A stretch of 64,000 bases of DNA from Pandoraea vervacti (GTDB taxonomy: Bacteria > Pseudomonadota > Gammaproteobacteria > Burkholderiales > Burkholderiaceae). Of the stretch, positions 55,341-63,857 are shown piece by piece. The translations under genes were made by a program, and so were the position numbers. The notes beneath the pieces are model-generated. The model was not told where the DNA came from, did not search any database, and saw nothing but the letters and a program-made list of their open reading frames with translations. The stretch is from the NCBI RefSeq assembly GCF_000934605.2, contig NZ_CP010897.2, positions 1 through 64,000 of the forward strand, given 5' to 3'. How positions within the stretch are numbered: position 1 is the stretch's first letter; every line of letters starts with the position of its first letter.

Positions 55341-56099
55341 ATGACGAAACTGCTGATCGACACGCTGAAACTCGCCACGCTTGGCTTGTCGCTGTGCGCT
55401 GCGGCGACGGGGACGGCCCGCGCCGCAACTGGCGCTACCACCGCTACCACCGCTACCACCGCGACTGAGCGAAGCGGCGGCGCACCCGCCGCCGCCCCGA
55501 CGATCCGGGCCATGCTGGGCGCAACGCCCCTCGACAGTCTCGACCCGAAACGCACGGCGCTCGTCGTCATCGATTTCCAGAACGAATACTTCACGGGCCG
55601 CATGCCGATTCCGGATGGCGCGCTGGCGCTCGCCAACACGCAAAGGCTGCTTGCGCTGGCCGATCGCACCGGTATGCCCGTCTTCCAGATTCAGCACATT
55701 GCACCGGGTGGCGCCGCCGTCTTCGCGCTGGATGGCAAGACCGTCGACTTCGCACCCGGTGCGACGCCTCGCGCCCGCGACACGGTGCTACAGAAGACCT
55801 CGGTGAGCGTATTCGCCAGTACCGATCTCAACGCAAGGCTCAAGGCCGCGCGCGTCGATACGCTGCTGATCGCCGGTCTGATGACGCACGCCTGTGTCGC
55901 TGGCGCGGCACGCGACGCCGTGCCGTTGGGCTATCGCGTCGTGGTAGCATCGGACGCCTCGGCAACCCGCGACATCGTGCGCGCCGATGGCTCCCGCGTG
56001 GGTCACGCAGCTCTGCATCGCGCTGCCCTTGCGGAGATCGAAGACACCTTTGGCGACGTGATGACGACGGACCGGGTGCTTGCGCTGCCGCCGCGCTGA
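55341..56099 (+). CDS. Exported isochorismatase-like cysteine hydrolase
   Basis: The 252-residue protein carries an N-terminal signal peptide (MTKLLIDTLKLATLGLSLCAAA, cleavage near ARA), a short Ala-Thr repeat linker (TTATTATTAT) and an isochorismatase-like hydrolase domain. Its catalytic triad is visible: Asp in ALVVIDFQNEYF, Lys in VLQKTSVSVF and Cys in LMTHACVAGAA. Most relatives are cytoplasmic, so export is notable. The substrate is unknown (amide, peroxyureidoacrylate or isochorismate-like). A LysR gene begins 51 bases downstream on the same strand. Confidence 0.82.
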   Translation: MTKLLIDTLKLATLGLSLCAAATGTARAATGATTATTATTATERSGGAPAAAPTIRAMLGATPLDSLDPKRTALVVIDFQNEYFTGRMPIPDGALALANTQRLLALADRTGMPVFQIQHIAPGGAAVFALDGKTVDFAPGATPRARDTVLQKTSVSVFASTDLNARLKAARVDTLLIAGLMTHACVAGAARDAVPLGYRVVVASDASATRDIVRADGSRVGHAALHRAALAEIEDTFGDVMTTDRVLALPPR

Positions 56100-56150
56100 C
56101 GAAAATCCCCGACCGCCGTTCCCCGTTTCCGCGTCTTTGCTGCACTCGAC

Positions 56151-57059
56151 ATGAATTCATTGCTCGCCATGCGCGTTTTCGTCGCTTTGGTCCAGGCCCG
56201 AAGTTTTTCCGGTGCCGGGCAAGCGTTGGGAATGTCGCATTCGAGCGTGTCGCGTCAGTTGACGCAGACGGAGGCCGCGCTGGGCGTCGCGCTGGTCAAT
56301 CGCAGCACGCGTCGGTTTTCGCTGACCCACGCGGGGGAGCGCTACCACCGGCATTGCGTCGACATCCTCGCGCGCATCGACGCCATGGCCGACACGATCG
56401 CAGACGAGCGCGAGCATCCCGTCGGGCCGTTGCGCGTGAGTGTGCCGCTGGCCGTCGGCACGCTGGAGCTCTCGGCATGGTTGCCCGCCTTTCGCCTGCG
56501 TTATCCCGACATCGACCTGACACTGTCGTGCAGCGACCCATTCGTCGACCTGTTGACCGAGGGGGTCGACCTTGCGCTGCGCATCAGCAGCGCACCGTTG
56601 CCCGACAGCGGCTTGATGGCGAAACGGCTGACGGCATCGGACACGGTGCTGGTCGCCTCTCCCACCTACCTGTCGCAATACGGATTGCCGCGTACGCCGA
56701 ACGATCTGGCGTCCCACCAATGTCTGCGCTTCGCGGGCGCAAGCAGCCCCGACACGTGGCGTCTCGCCGACTCGGACGGGGCTACGCATCATGTCGCGCT
56801 GGGCGGCGGGTTCACGACGGATGCCATTACCGCCCTCTACGCGGCGTCGCTCGCCGGCGCAGGCATTGCGGCGTTTACCGGGCACACCGTCCGGGCGGCG
56901 CTGGCCTACGGCACACTGGTGCGCGTGTTGCCGCAATACTCGCTCGGTCGCAGCCACTATTACGCGCTGTACCCGCGTACGCGCCATGTAAACGCCAGGG
57001 TGCGCGCGTTCATCGATTTCATGGCCGAACACTATCGCGAAGCGCAATCGATCGCATGA
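56151..57059 (+). CDS. LysR-family transcriptional regulator
   Basis: The 302-residue protein has the LysR winged helix-turn-helix (MNSLLAMRVFVALVQARSFSGAGQALGMSHSSVSRQLTQTEAALGVALVNRSTRRFSLTHAG, residues 1-62 in pieces) and an effector-binding domain of the DsdC/CrgA type (PLRVSVPLAVGTLELSAWLP, DLTLSCSDPFVDLLTEGVDLALRIS). It follows the exported cysteine hydrolase on the same strand and precedes the methyltransferase. Autoregulation or control of the neighbour is likely but not shown. Confidence 0.9.
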   Translation: MNSLLAMRVFVALVQARSFSGAGQALGMSHSSVSRQLTQTEAALGVALVNRSTRRFSLTHAGERYHRHCVDILARIDAMADTIADEREHPVGPLRVSVPLAVGTLELSAWLPAFRLRYPDIDLTLSCSDPFVDLLTEGVDLALRISSAPLPDSGLMAKRLTASDTVLVASPTYLSQYGLPRTPNDLASHQCLRFAGASSPDTWRLADSDGATHHVALGGGFTTDAITALYAASLAGAGIAAFTGHTVRAALAYGTLVRVLPQYSLGRSHYYALYPRTRHVNARVRAFIDFMAEHYREAQSIA

Positions 57060-57153
57060 AGGGCGGCAGGCGCGATTGACCGGCGAAAATTCGGGCGTCA
57101 TGTGAAAATTGCCAATCCGACGGCAACCTCCGTTCCGATTCGCGAGGCATCTC

Positions 57154-58014
57154 ATGACCGATCCGAAAGACATTGCACCCGAGAGCACGGCGGCGCGCGT
57201 CGCGTTGTGGCGGGCATTGCATCTCGAAGTCGACGCCGAACCGCATGTGCTCACCGACGCCGTGGGACTGCGGCTGCTCGAACCGCCGGACGACTGGCGG
57301 GAGCGCGGTGACATGAACCCGGAATTCACACGTGTGTTTCGCGCCTCCATCGTCGCCCGCGCGCGTTACATCGAAGACCTCGTGGTGGCGCAATGCCGCA
57401 ACGGCGTGCGCCAGTACGTGATCCTCGGCGCGGGACTCGACAGTTTCGTGCAGCGTCATCCCGAACTGGCCGGATCATTGACCGTTTTCGAAGTCGACCA
57501 GCCCGGTCCGCAGCGCTGGAAGCACGATCGTCTCATCGCCACCGGCTATGGCGTGCCCGACTGGCTTCGCTTCGTGCCGGTCGACTTCGAAGCCGCAGAC
57601 GCATGGCGCAACGCGCTGCTCGCCGGGGGCTTCGATCCTCGGCAACCTGCCGTGATCGTCTCCACGGGCGTGAGCATGTATCTCACGCGCGAGGCGAATG
57701 CCGCGACGCTGCGTGAAGTGGCGTCGTTCGCGCCGGGATCGACGTTCGCCATGACGTTCCTGCTGCCGCTGGAGATGGCGGATGCCGACGTGCGTCCCGG
57801 ATTGGAAATGGCGGCCAAAGGGGCTCGCGCGAGCGGCACGCCCTTCATCAGCTTCTTCACGCCGCAAGAGATGATGGATCTGGCCAGGGAGAACGGCTTT
57901 GCGCACGTGCAGCACGTGTCGGCAGCGACGTTGACGCAGCAATATTTTGCGAACCGGTCCGATGGACTGCGTCCCCCCGCCAATGCCGAGGAATTGCTGG
58001 TCGCCATGACGTAA
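57154..58014 (+). CDS. SAM-dependent methyltransferase (leucine carboxyl methyltransferase type)
   Basis: I start at ATG 57154 (MTDPKDIAPESTAARVALWR). The 286-residue protein shows AARVALWRALHLEVD, the conserved RARYIEDLV, SAM-binding VILGAGLDSFVQR, and VFEVDQPGPQRWKHDRL, the pattern of the LCM/PPM-related family of small-molecule or carboxyl methyltransferases. A second motif STGVSMYLT follows. The substrate is not known. It is preceded by a LysR gene and followed by a DUF1993 gene on the same strand with 155 bases between. Confidence 0.85.
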   Translation: MTDPKDIAPESTAARVALWRALHLEVDAEPHVLTDAVGLRLLEPPDDWRERGDMNPEFTRVFRASIVARARYIEDLVVAQCRNGVRQYVILGAGLDSFVQRHPELAGSLTVFEVDQPGPQRWKHDRLIATGYGVPDWLRFVPVDFEAADAWRNALLAGGFDPRQPAVIVSTGVSMYLTREANAATLREVASFAPGSTFAMTFLLPLEMADADVRPGLEMAAKGARASGTPFISFFTPQEMMDLARENGFAHVQHVSAATLTQQYFANRSDGLRPPANAEELLVAMT

Positions 58015-58169
58015 GAGGTCACCGCCGGTGGCGCGCGAGTCGTCATATGCGTCGTGCATCCTGATAATCGCTGACTCACCCTGTTGTGCGAATGGCGCGA
58101 TATCGCGATAAGCTGCCCCGGCGGTGCGGTTCGCCGCGCATATCCATAAAAGTCCACTGGAGGGACCGT

Positions 58170-58742
58170 ATGACGCTGACCGAACTTCTCATTCCCACGT
58201 TCGTGCAAATGCTACGCGGCCAGTCGGCGTGGCTCGACAAGGCCGCGGCGTACGCCAAGACGCAGGGCAAGGACGCCGACACCCTGATGACGCTGCGACT
58301 CGCACCCGACATGTACCCGCTCGCCGCGCAGGCGCGCTTTGCCAGCTATCTGTCGATGGAGCCGGTGTATCGGTTGCGAGGCGAAGCGATCCCGGAATCG
58401 GCAAAGGCGATTCAACGTGAAGGATGGAACAGCGCACAGCGTCCCGGCACCTTCGCCCAGGCGAAGGCGTGCCTGGCCGATGCCATTGCCTTTCACGAAA
58501 CGCTGCCCGGCAATGCGCTCGACGCTGGCGAGTACATCGACATCGCGCTGGAAATGCCCAATGGCGTGGTCTTCGACATGACCGGCGGGCAATACGCACG
58601 CGACTGGGCCCTGGCGCAGTTTTACTTCCACACCAACACCGCTTACAGCATTTTGCGTCACTACGGCGTCGAGCTGGGCAAGGCCGAGTACGTGGCGCAC
58701 GCCGTCGCATACCTGCGTCCCGGGACGGCGCCGAAGGCATGA
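58170..58742 (+). CDS. DUF1993-family protein
   Basis: The 190-residue protein starts at ATG 58170 behind GGAGGGA. It begins MTLTELLIPTFVQMLRGQSAWLDKA and contains LRLAPDMYPLAAQARFASY and the terminal HTNTAYSILRHYGVELGKAEYV, which fit DUF1993, a helical family with DinB-like appearance and no assigned function. It ends 40 bases before the stop of the convergent LysR gene. Confidence 0.82.
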   Translation: MTLTELLIPTFVQMLRGQSAWLDKAAAYAKTQGKDADTLMTLRLAPDMYPLAAQARFASYLSMEPVYRLRGEAIPESAKAIQREGWNSAQRPGTFAQAKACLADAIAFHETLPGNALDAGEYIDIALEMPNGVVFDMTGGQYARDWALAQFYFHTNTAYSILRHYGVELGKAEYVAHAVAYLRPGTAPKA

Positions 58743-58782
58743 CACATCGGCAGTCGGGCCGGTCGGTCGACCATCCGACGCA

Positions 58783-59664
58783 TCACGTATCGCCCATGAC
58801 GAAGGGCGGCCCGAAGCGCGTGGCGATGTGCTCGGTCGATTCGAACAACTCGCGCAACACCTGACTCGTGCAGGTGGGTTGAACGTAGAGATAGAAGGCC
58901 ACGTCGGGCAAACGCGGCAGCCCGTCCGCCTCGGACAACACGCGCATGTTCGCGTCGAGCAGTTCGGTCGTGCGGGCCGTCACCCCGAGGCCTGCGCTGA
59001 TCGCCGCCTTGATGCCGGTGAGCGTCGGCGAGATGAAGCTCGTGCGCCACGCGATGCCGGCGGCGTTGAGCCGCTCGATCGACAGACGCCGGAACAGGCT
59101 GAGTTCGTCCGCCATCACGAGCGGCACGGGCGCCGCCGCGTTGAAGATGAAGTCGTCCGCACAGATCCACACCATGGGCGAGGTGCGCAGCTTGATACCG
59201 GGGAAGCCTTCGTCGTAGCGCGTGGAGATCGCCAGATCGAGTTCGTTATCGCGCAGCGCGTCCATCAAATGGGGACTGCGTCCGACGATGATTTCCAATT
59301 GCAATTCCGCCGATAGTTTCGACAGCCGTCGCAACATGCTGGGCAGAATCGACTCCGCCACATCGTGCGGCGAGCCGATGCGCAACTTCTCCGCCGGCCC
59401 GCGCGTTTGCATCACCTGCACCGCCTGATCGTTGAGCGCGAGAATCTTGTTCGCATAGGCCACGAGACGCAAGCCGTCGGCCGTCATCGTCTTCTGTCGC
59501 CCCTGCTTTTCGAACAGCGCACACCCCATTTCCTGCTCAAGCCGCTGCATCTGCTGCGTGATGGCGGACTGCGTGCGGCCCACCCGCGCGGCAGCTGCCG
59601 CAAAGGTCTCATGCTGAGCAATCGCCATGAAAGTGCGCAACAGGTCGATATCGAGATTTCGCAT
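58783..59664 (-). CDS. LysR-family regulator, divergent from a sulfur-type ABC operon
   Basis: The start at 59664 (MRNLDIDLLRTFMAIAQHETF) gives 293 residues; the frame is open 96 bases further upstream. The HTH is AAAAARVGRTQSAITQQMQRLEQEMGCALFEKQGR and the effector domain follows (KLRIGSPHDVAESILPSML, DLAISTRYDEGFPG). It is divergent from the ABC transporter at 59886, with a 221-base shared control region containing a T-N11-A type site. It likely activates that operon in response to the transported compound or a metabolite. Confidence 0.9.
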   Translation of the reverse strand: MRNLDIDLLRTFMAIAQHETFAAAAARVGRTQSAITQQMQRLEQEMGCALFEKQGRQKTMTADGLRLVAYANKILALNDQAVQVMQTRGPAEKLRIGSPHDVAESILPSMLRRLSKLSAELQLEIIVGRSPHLMDALRDNELDLAISTRYDEGFPGIKLRTSPMVWICADDFIFNAAAPVPLVMADELSLFRRLSIERLNAAGIAWRTSFISPTLTGIKAAISAGLGVTARTTELLDANMRVLSEADGLPRLPDVAFYLYVQPTCTSQVLRELFESTEHIATRFGPPFVMGDT

Positions 59665-59717
59665 GATCGTGGAAGTCGATACTTCAGAAACGCTAATGTT
59701 TTCGGGATAAAAATTAA

Positions 59718-59732
59718 ATTGTTCTTGAGAAT
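59718..59732. promoter_or_regulatory. LysR-box candidate
   Basis: ATTGTTCTTGAGAAT is a T-N11-A inverted repeat between the divergent LysR gene and the ABC operon. The central TTCTTGAGAA is near-palindromic. Confidence 0.4.
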
Positions 59733-59885
59733 TTTGGTGGATAACCTGCCTGACACTCAAGCAATATTTATGTGACCAGGGGTGGCATCCGGCATCGACT
59801 GCTTCTGCGCTAATCGATTCGCGTCATTTAGCGCTCGCGTAACTCGACGCACCCTTCGGTCAACCCCCCAAGGAGACTCAGCATC

Positions 59886-60710
59886 ATGTGGCAACGACAT
59901 CTCGCCGCCGCGCTGTTCGCGACCCTCGGCATGACGGGCTTCGCGCACGCCGACCAGTTGGCTGACATCAAGGCGCGCGGCACGCTCGTTTGCGGAACGC
60001 AAAACGCCAGCGAGCCCTACGCGTTTCCCGACGCCGCCACGCGCAAGATCGTCGGGTTCGACGTTGACGTCTGCAATGCGCTCGCCAAAGGTCTTGGGGT
60101 GAAGCTCGAACACCGGGCGCTGTCGACCGACGCCCGCATCCCGGAACTCAAGACACGGCGCGTGGATGTGCTCGCCGCCGCCGTCGCCTGGATGCCTGCA
60201 CGTGCCGCACAGGTCGACTTCAGCGATCAGTACTTCGTCGCCCCGATCCGCGTGCTGGTGCGCGCCGATTCGCCGGTACAGACGCTGGACCAGCTCGCGG
60301 GCAAGAAGATCGCCGCATCGGAAGGCTCCAGCTCGGCGGCCGTGTCGGTCACTCGCCTGCCCGACTCGAACCTGCTCACCTTCCACGACATCTCGTCCGC
60401 GTTCCTCGCTCTGCAACAGGGCAAGGTGGAAGGTCTCGTCGCAGGTCAGCTGATCCTCGCGCGTTTTGCCAACGAAGCGGCCGTCAAGGGCGGTCAGCAG
60501 TACCGTCTGCTCGCCAAACCGGTGTTCGAAGAGCGCTGGGGCGTGGTGATGAACAAGGGCGAGCCGGCATTGCGCGAGGCCGTGAACAAGATCCTCGTCG
60601 ATTACGACAGGACGAACGGTCTGCAGGACAGTTTCGACAAGTGGCTCGGCAGCAAGTCGGTCTACAAGTTCACGCGCGACTACAAGGTCGAGCCGATCAA
60701 GGTGCAGTGA
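59886..60710 (+). CDS. Amino-acid-type ABC transporter substrate-binding protein
   Basis: The 274-residue periplasmic protein has a signal peptide (MWQRHLAAALFATLGMTGFAHA) followed by a bacterial solute-binding family 3 domain (LADIKARGTLVCGTQNASEPYAF, VGFDVDVCNALAKGLGVKLEH, ELKTRRVDVLAAAVAW). It heads an operon with two permeases and an ATPase. The ligand cannot be read from sequence; the cysteine-dioxygenase-like gene downstream points to cysteine or another thiol or sulfur amino acid. AAGGAG lies at 59869-59874 with suitable spacing. Confidence 0.9.
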   Translation: MWQRHLAAALFATLGMTGFAHADQLADIKARGTLVCGTQNASEPYAFPDAATRKIVGFDVDVCNALAKGLGVKLEHRALSTDARIPELKTRRVDVLAAAVAWMPARAAQVDFSDQYFVAPIRVLVRADSPVQTLDQLAGKKIAASEGSSSAAVSVTRLPDSNLLTFHDISSAFLALQQGKVEGLVAGQLILARFANEAAVKGGQQYRLLAKPVFEERWGVVMNKGEPALREAVNKILVDYDRTNGLQDSFDKWLGSKSVYKFTRDYKVEPIKVQ

Positions 60711-60725
60711 GCGAGACGTCGCGCA

Positions 60726-61418
60726 ATGTTCGATCTCTCGTTTCTGCTCGAAGACGGTTACCTGAAGCTGTTTCGCGACGGGGTGCTCACCACGCTGCGC
60801 CTGTTCGTGGTCTCCGGGCTGCTGGCGATCGTGGTGGGCGTGGCCCTCACCACGCTGCGCGCCCTGCCGGTGAAGCTTTTCAAGGCCTTCGTGATCGTGG
60901 TGGTGGAGTATCACCGCAACGTGCCGGTGCTGGTACAGATCCTCGTGTGGTACTTCGGCGTGCCGCAACTGCTGCCGGCTGGTTTGCGTGACTGGATCAA
61001 CGCGGGCAACAGCGAGTTCTTCTTCGCCACGGTGGCGCTCGCACTCAACGCGGGGGCCTTCATCTCGGAGGACATGCGCTCGGGCCTGCGCGCCATTCCC
61101 CACACGCAGCAGGAAGCGGCATGGTCCATTGGGCTGACCTACCTGCAATCGTTTCGCTACATCATCCTGCCCCAAGGCATTCGCGTGGCCTTGCCCGCCT
61201 TGCTCAACCAGGCGCTGCTGCTCTTCAAGAACAGTTCTCTGGCCATGGCGATCGGCGTGCACGAACTGCTGTATCGCACGCGCCAGATCGATAACCTGAC
61301 GTTTCGTACGTTCGACGTATTTCTCGTGGCAACGATGCTCTACCTGATCGGCACGCTCGCATTGATGGCGCTCTCGGAGCACTTCGCCAGACGCCGCACG
61401 GCGCCCTCGGGAGTCTGA
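60726..61418 (+). CDS. Amino-acid ABC transporter permease 1
   Basis: The 230-residue inner-membrane protein is of the HisM/GltJ type: LFRDGVLTTLRLFVVSGLLAIVVGVALTTLRAL at the N-terminus, the EYHRNVPVLVQILVWYFGVPQLLP segment and the ATPase-contacting loop SEDMRSGLRAIPHTQQEAAWSIGL. It begins 15 bases after the binding-protein stop and ends two bases before the second permease. Intact. Confidence 0.93.
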   Translation: MFDLSFLLEDGYLKLFRDGVLTTLRLFVVSGLLAIVVGVALTTLRALPVKLFKAFVIVVVEYHRNVPVLVQILVWYFGVPQLLPAGLRDWINAGNSEFFFATVALALNAGAFISEDMRSGLRAIPHTQQEAAWSIGLTYLQSFRYIILPQGIRVALPALLNQALLLFKNSSLAMAIGVHELLYRTRQIDNLTFRTFDVFLVATMLYLIGTLALMALSEHFARRRTAPSGV

Positions 61419-61420
61419 CG

Positions 61421-62113
61421 ATGTACGAGATTCTTCATGACTATCTCGCGTTGTTTCTCGTCGGCAGTTGGCCCAACGGACCGCTCGGCGGGGTCGCGAT
61501 CACGCTGATTCTGTCGGCGCTCGGTCTGGTGATTTCGTTTCCGATCTCGGTGCTCATCGGGCTCGCGCAGGTCTCGCCGTGGCGTTGGATGCGACGTGTC
61601 GCTGGTATCTGGACACGGCTCGTGCGAGGCGTTCCGCTGCTGATGATCATCTTCTGGGCCTACTTCGCTGTGCCGCTGCTGGTCGGCGCCGAGGTGTCGG
61701 CCTTCGCGACGGCGGTGTGCGCGATCATCGTCTACGAGAGCGCCTTCCTGTCGCAGATCGTGCGTGCGGGTCTCGAGGGCTTGCCGCGCGGCCAGATGGA
61801 AGCGGCGCGCTCGAACGGGTTGTCGTGGCTGCAAAGCATGCGCTACGTGCAGTTGCCGCAGGCGCTCGCGAACATGCTGCCGTCCATCGTCAACCAGTTC
61901 GTGTCGATCATCAAGGCGACATCGCTCGCTTACGTGATCGGCGTGCCGGAACTGACGTACTCGGCCGCGCAGGTCAATACGATCACGCTGACCAAGCCGC
62001 TGCAAACGTTCCTCGTTCTCGCAGCATTCTATTTTGTGTTGTGTTTCGCCATCTCTCGCTTTGCCGGCTGGCTGGAGCGACGCATCGCCCGCCAGCGCGC
62101 GGGGGTGGCATGA
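61421..62113 (+). CDS. Amino-acid ABC transporter permease 2
   Basis: The second permease, 230 residues, has GGVAITLILSALGLVISFPISVLIG, RLVRGVPLLMIIFWAYFAVPLL and the EAA-type loop SQIVRAGLEGLPRGQMEAARSNGLSWLQSMRYVQLPQAL. It forms the heteromeric channel with the product of 60726-61418 and ends 22 bases before the ATPase gene start. Intact. Confidence 0.93.
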   Translation: MYEILHDYLALFLVGSWPNGPLGGVAITLILSALGLVISFPISVLIGLAQVSPWRWMRRVAGIWTRLVRGVPLLMIIFWAYFAVPLLVGAEVSAFATAVCAIIVYESAFLSQIVRAGLEGLPRGQMEAARSNGLSWLQSMRYVQLPQALANMLPSIVNQFVSIIKATSLAYVIGVPELTYSAAQVNTITLTKPLQTFLVLAAFYFVLCFAISRFAGWLERRIARQRAGVA

Positions 62114-62135
62114 GTTCAACAGGGAGAACGCGATC

Positions 62136-62909
62136 ATGAGCATGCTCGCCTTCGAGAAGGTCGACAAGTTTTACGGCGAACACCATGTACTCAAGGGCAT
62201 TGACGCCACTATCGAGCGTGGCGAGGTCGTCGTCGTGTGCGGACCGTCGGGATCGGGCAAGTCGACGCTGATTCGTAGCGTCACGCGGCTTGAAGCCATT
62301 CAGCGGGGACGGATTCTCTTTGAAGGCAAGGATGTCAATGCGCGCGACGTGAAGCTCAATGCGCTGCGCGCGCGCATTGGTTTCGTCTTCCAGAGCTTCA
62401 ACCTTTTTCAGAATCTGTCCGTGCGCCAGAACCTGATACTTGGCCCGATAAAGGTGCTCGGCATGTCGCGCGACCAAGCCGTGGCGCAGGCCGAGTCGCT
62501 GCTCGCCAGAGTGGGCCTCGCGCACAAGATCGACGCCATGCCCGCGAACCTGTCTGGCGGGCAGCAGCAGCGCGTGGCCATTGCCCGCGCCCTTGCCATG
62601 AAGCCGCCGCTCATGTTGTTCGACGAACCGACGAGCGCGCTTGACCCGGAGATGGTGCAGGAGGTGTTGCAAGTCATGCGCTCCCTGGCCGACGACGGAC
62701 TGACCATGATGATCGTGACGCACGAGATGGGATTCGCACGCGATGTGTCGAGCCGCGTCTGGTTCATGGATCAGGGGCAGTTGCTGGAAGACTCGCCGCC
62801 TTCGGCATTCTTCAGCCAGCCGAAACACGCCCGTGCGCAGCGCTTCCTGCAGGATGTGCTGCGACCGTCGCCCACGATCAGCGTGCCGCGTGACGCCGTG
62901 CTGGTCTGA
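62136..62909 (+). CDS. Amino-acid ABC transporter ATP-binding protein
   Basis: The 257-residue ATPase energises the importer. It starts at ATG 62136 (MSMLAFEKVDKFYGEHHVLK) behind AGGGAGA. Walker A is CGPSGSGKSTLIRSV, the signature NLSGGQQQRVAIARAL, Walker B LMLFDEPTSALDPEMV and the H-loop IVTHEMGFARDVSSR, all intact and of the GlnQ/HisP class. It is the fourth gene of the operon; the next gene is a cysteine-dioxygenase-like enzyme 134 bases downstream. Confidence 0.94.
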   Translation: MSMLAFEKVDKFYGEHHVLKGIDATIERGEVVVVCGPSGSGKSTLIRSVTRLEAIQRGRILFEGKDVNARDVKLNALRARIGFVFQSFNLFQNLSVRQNLILGPIKVLGMSRDQAVAQAESLLARVGLAHKIDAMPANLSGGQQQRVAIARALAMKPPLMLFDEPTSALDPEMVQEVLQVMRSLADDGLTMMIVTHEMGFARDVSSRVWFMDQGQLLEDSPPSAFFSQPKHARAQRFLQDVLRPSPTISVPRDAVLV

Positions 62910-63043
62910 CGAGCGCGTCGTCGCGCCACGGACCGGATAATCGGAACCCATCAACCAACGACCGCGCGTAATGTCTGGCAACGGTTGGTAACGCCTGCCC
63001 CGCGCCCCTCGTAAAACAAAGTCCTACGGAGAAGACTCTCATC

Positions 63044-63640
63044 ATGTCCACGTCCCCCATGACCGAACAGCGCCAGGTTGCCGTGCGCGACGCCATCGCC
63101 GCCATGAAAGCTGCACTGGCGCCGGCAGGCGAAACGCGCGCCGCGCTTGCCGCCGTGCTCGAACAGGTGAAATCGCTCGCGGCGCGCACCGCGCTGTGGA
63201 GCGAGACCGACTTTCCGCCGCCGTCGAACGACGAGTTGCAGGCTCGCTATCTCATTCACGAAGACGCGGACAAAACGTATGCGCTGTATCTGAACGTCAT
63301 GCGCCCCGGCAAGAAGATCACGCCGCACAACCACACTACGTGGGCGTGTATCGCGGCGGTCGAGGGGGTCGAATACAACTACGTCTATCGTCGCACCGAC
63401 GACGGCAAGACGCCCGGTGTGGGCACGCTCGAAGTGAGCGACACGGTCGTGGTCGACCCGGGGCACGGGATTGCGCTCGCGTCGGACGACATTCACGCGG
63501 TCGAGATCCAGGGCGAAGCGCCGATTCGTCACCTGCACATGTATGGCCGCGCGCTGGAGACGCTCACCGAGCGCATCACTTTCGATCTCGCCAAAGGCAC
63601 GTATCAGGTGATGGATATCGGTGTGAAGACGCGCCGCTGA
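63044..63640 (+). CDS. Cysteine-dioxygenase-like cupin
   Basis: The 198-residue protein has a cupin fold typical of thiol dioxygenases: ITPHNHTTWACIAAVEGVEYNYVY with the HxH iron ligands, and a third His in IRHLHMYGRALETLTERITF. The family oxidises cysteine, 3-mercaptopropionate or related thiols to sulfinates using Fe(II) and O2. The Arg/Gln residue that separates cysteine from mercaptopropionate specificity cannot be judged safely here. Its position between an amino-acid-type importer and a rhodanese-like gene supports sulfur-compound catabolism. Confidence 0.8.
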   Translation: MSTSPMTEQRQVAVRDAIAAMKAALAPAGETRAALAAVLEQVKSLAARTALWSETDFPPPSNDELQARYLIHEDADKTYALYLNVMRPGKKITPHNHTTWACIAAVEGVEYNYVYRRTDDGKTPGVGTLEVSDTVVVDPGHGIALASDDIHAVEIQGEAPIRHLHMYGRALETLTERITFDLAKGTYQVMDIGVKTRR

Positions 63641-63857
63641 TGCACCACTGATGCAGCACCGACCGACGCGAACTCCGCCGTCGGTCGAGCGCGATCCCCG
63701 ATATTCCTGATGGCGCGGCACCCGTCGCGCCACCAGCGCCACCTATTTTCGCCACCGCATCACACCGCCCAATACAGGCGGTGCGGACTGACTCAACCCT
63801 ACGCTTTGGCTTCGGCCGGGCGGAATCGACAACCGACATTACGTTACGACATCGGCT

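Noticed and set aside
59757..61382. A 541-codon minus-strand frame
   Set aside because: It is antisense to the ABC binding protein and first permease, which have clear family motifs.
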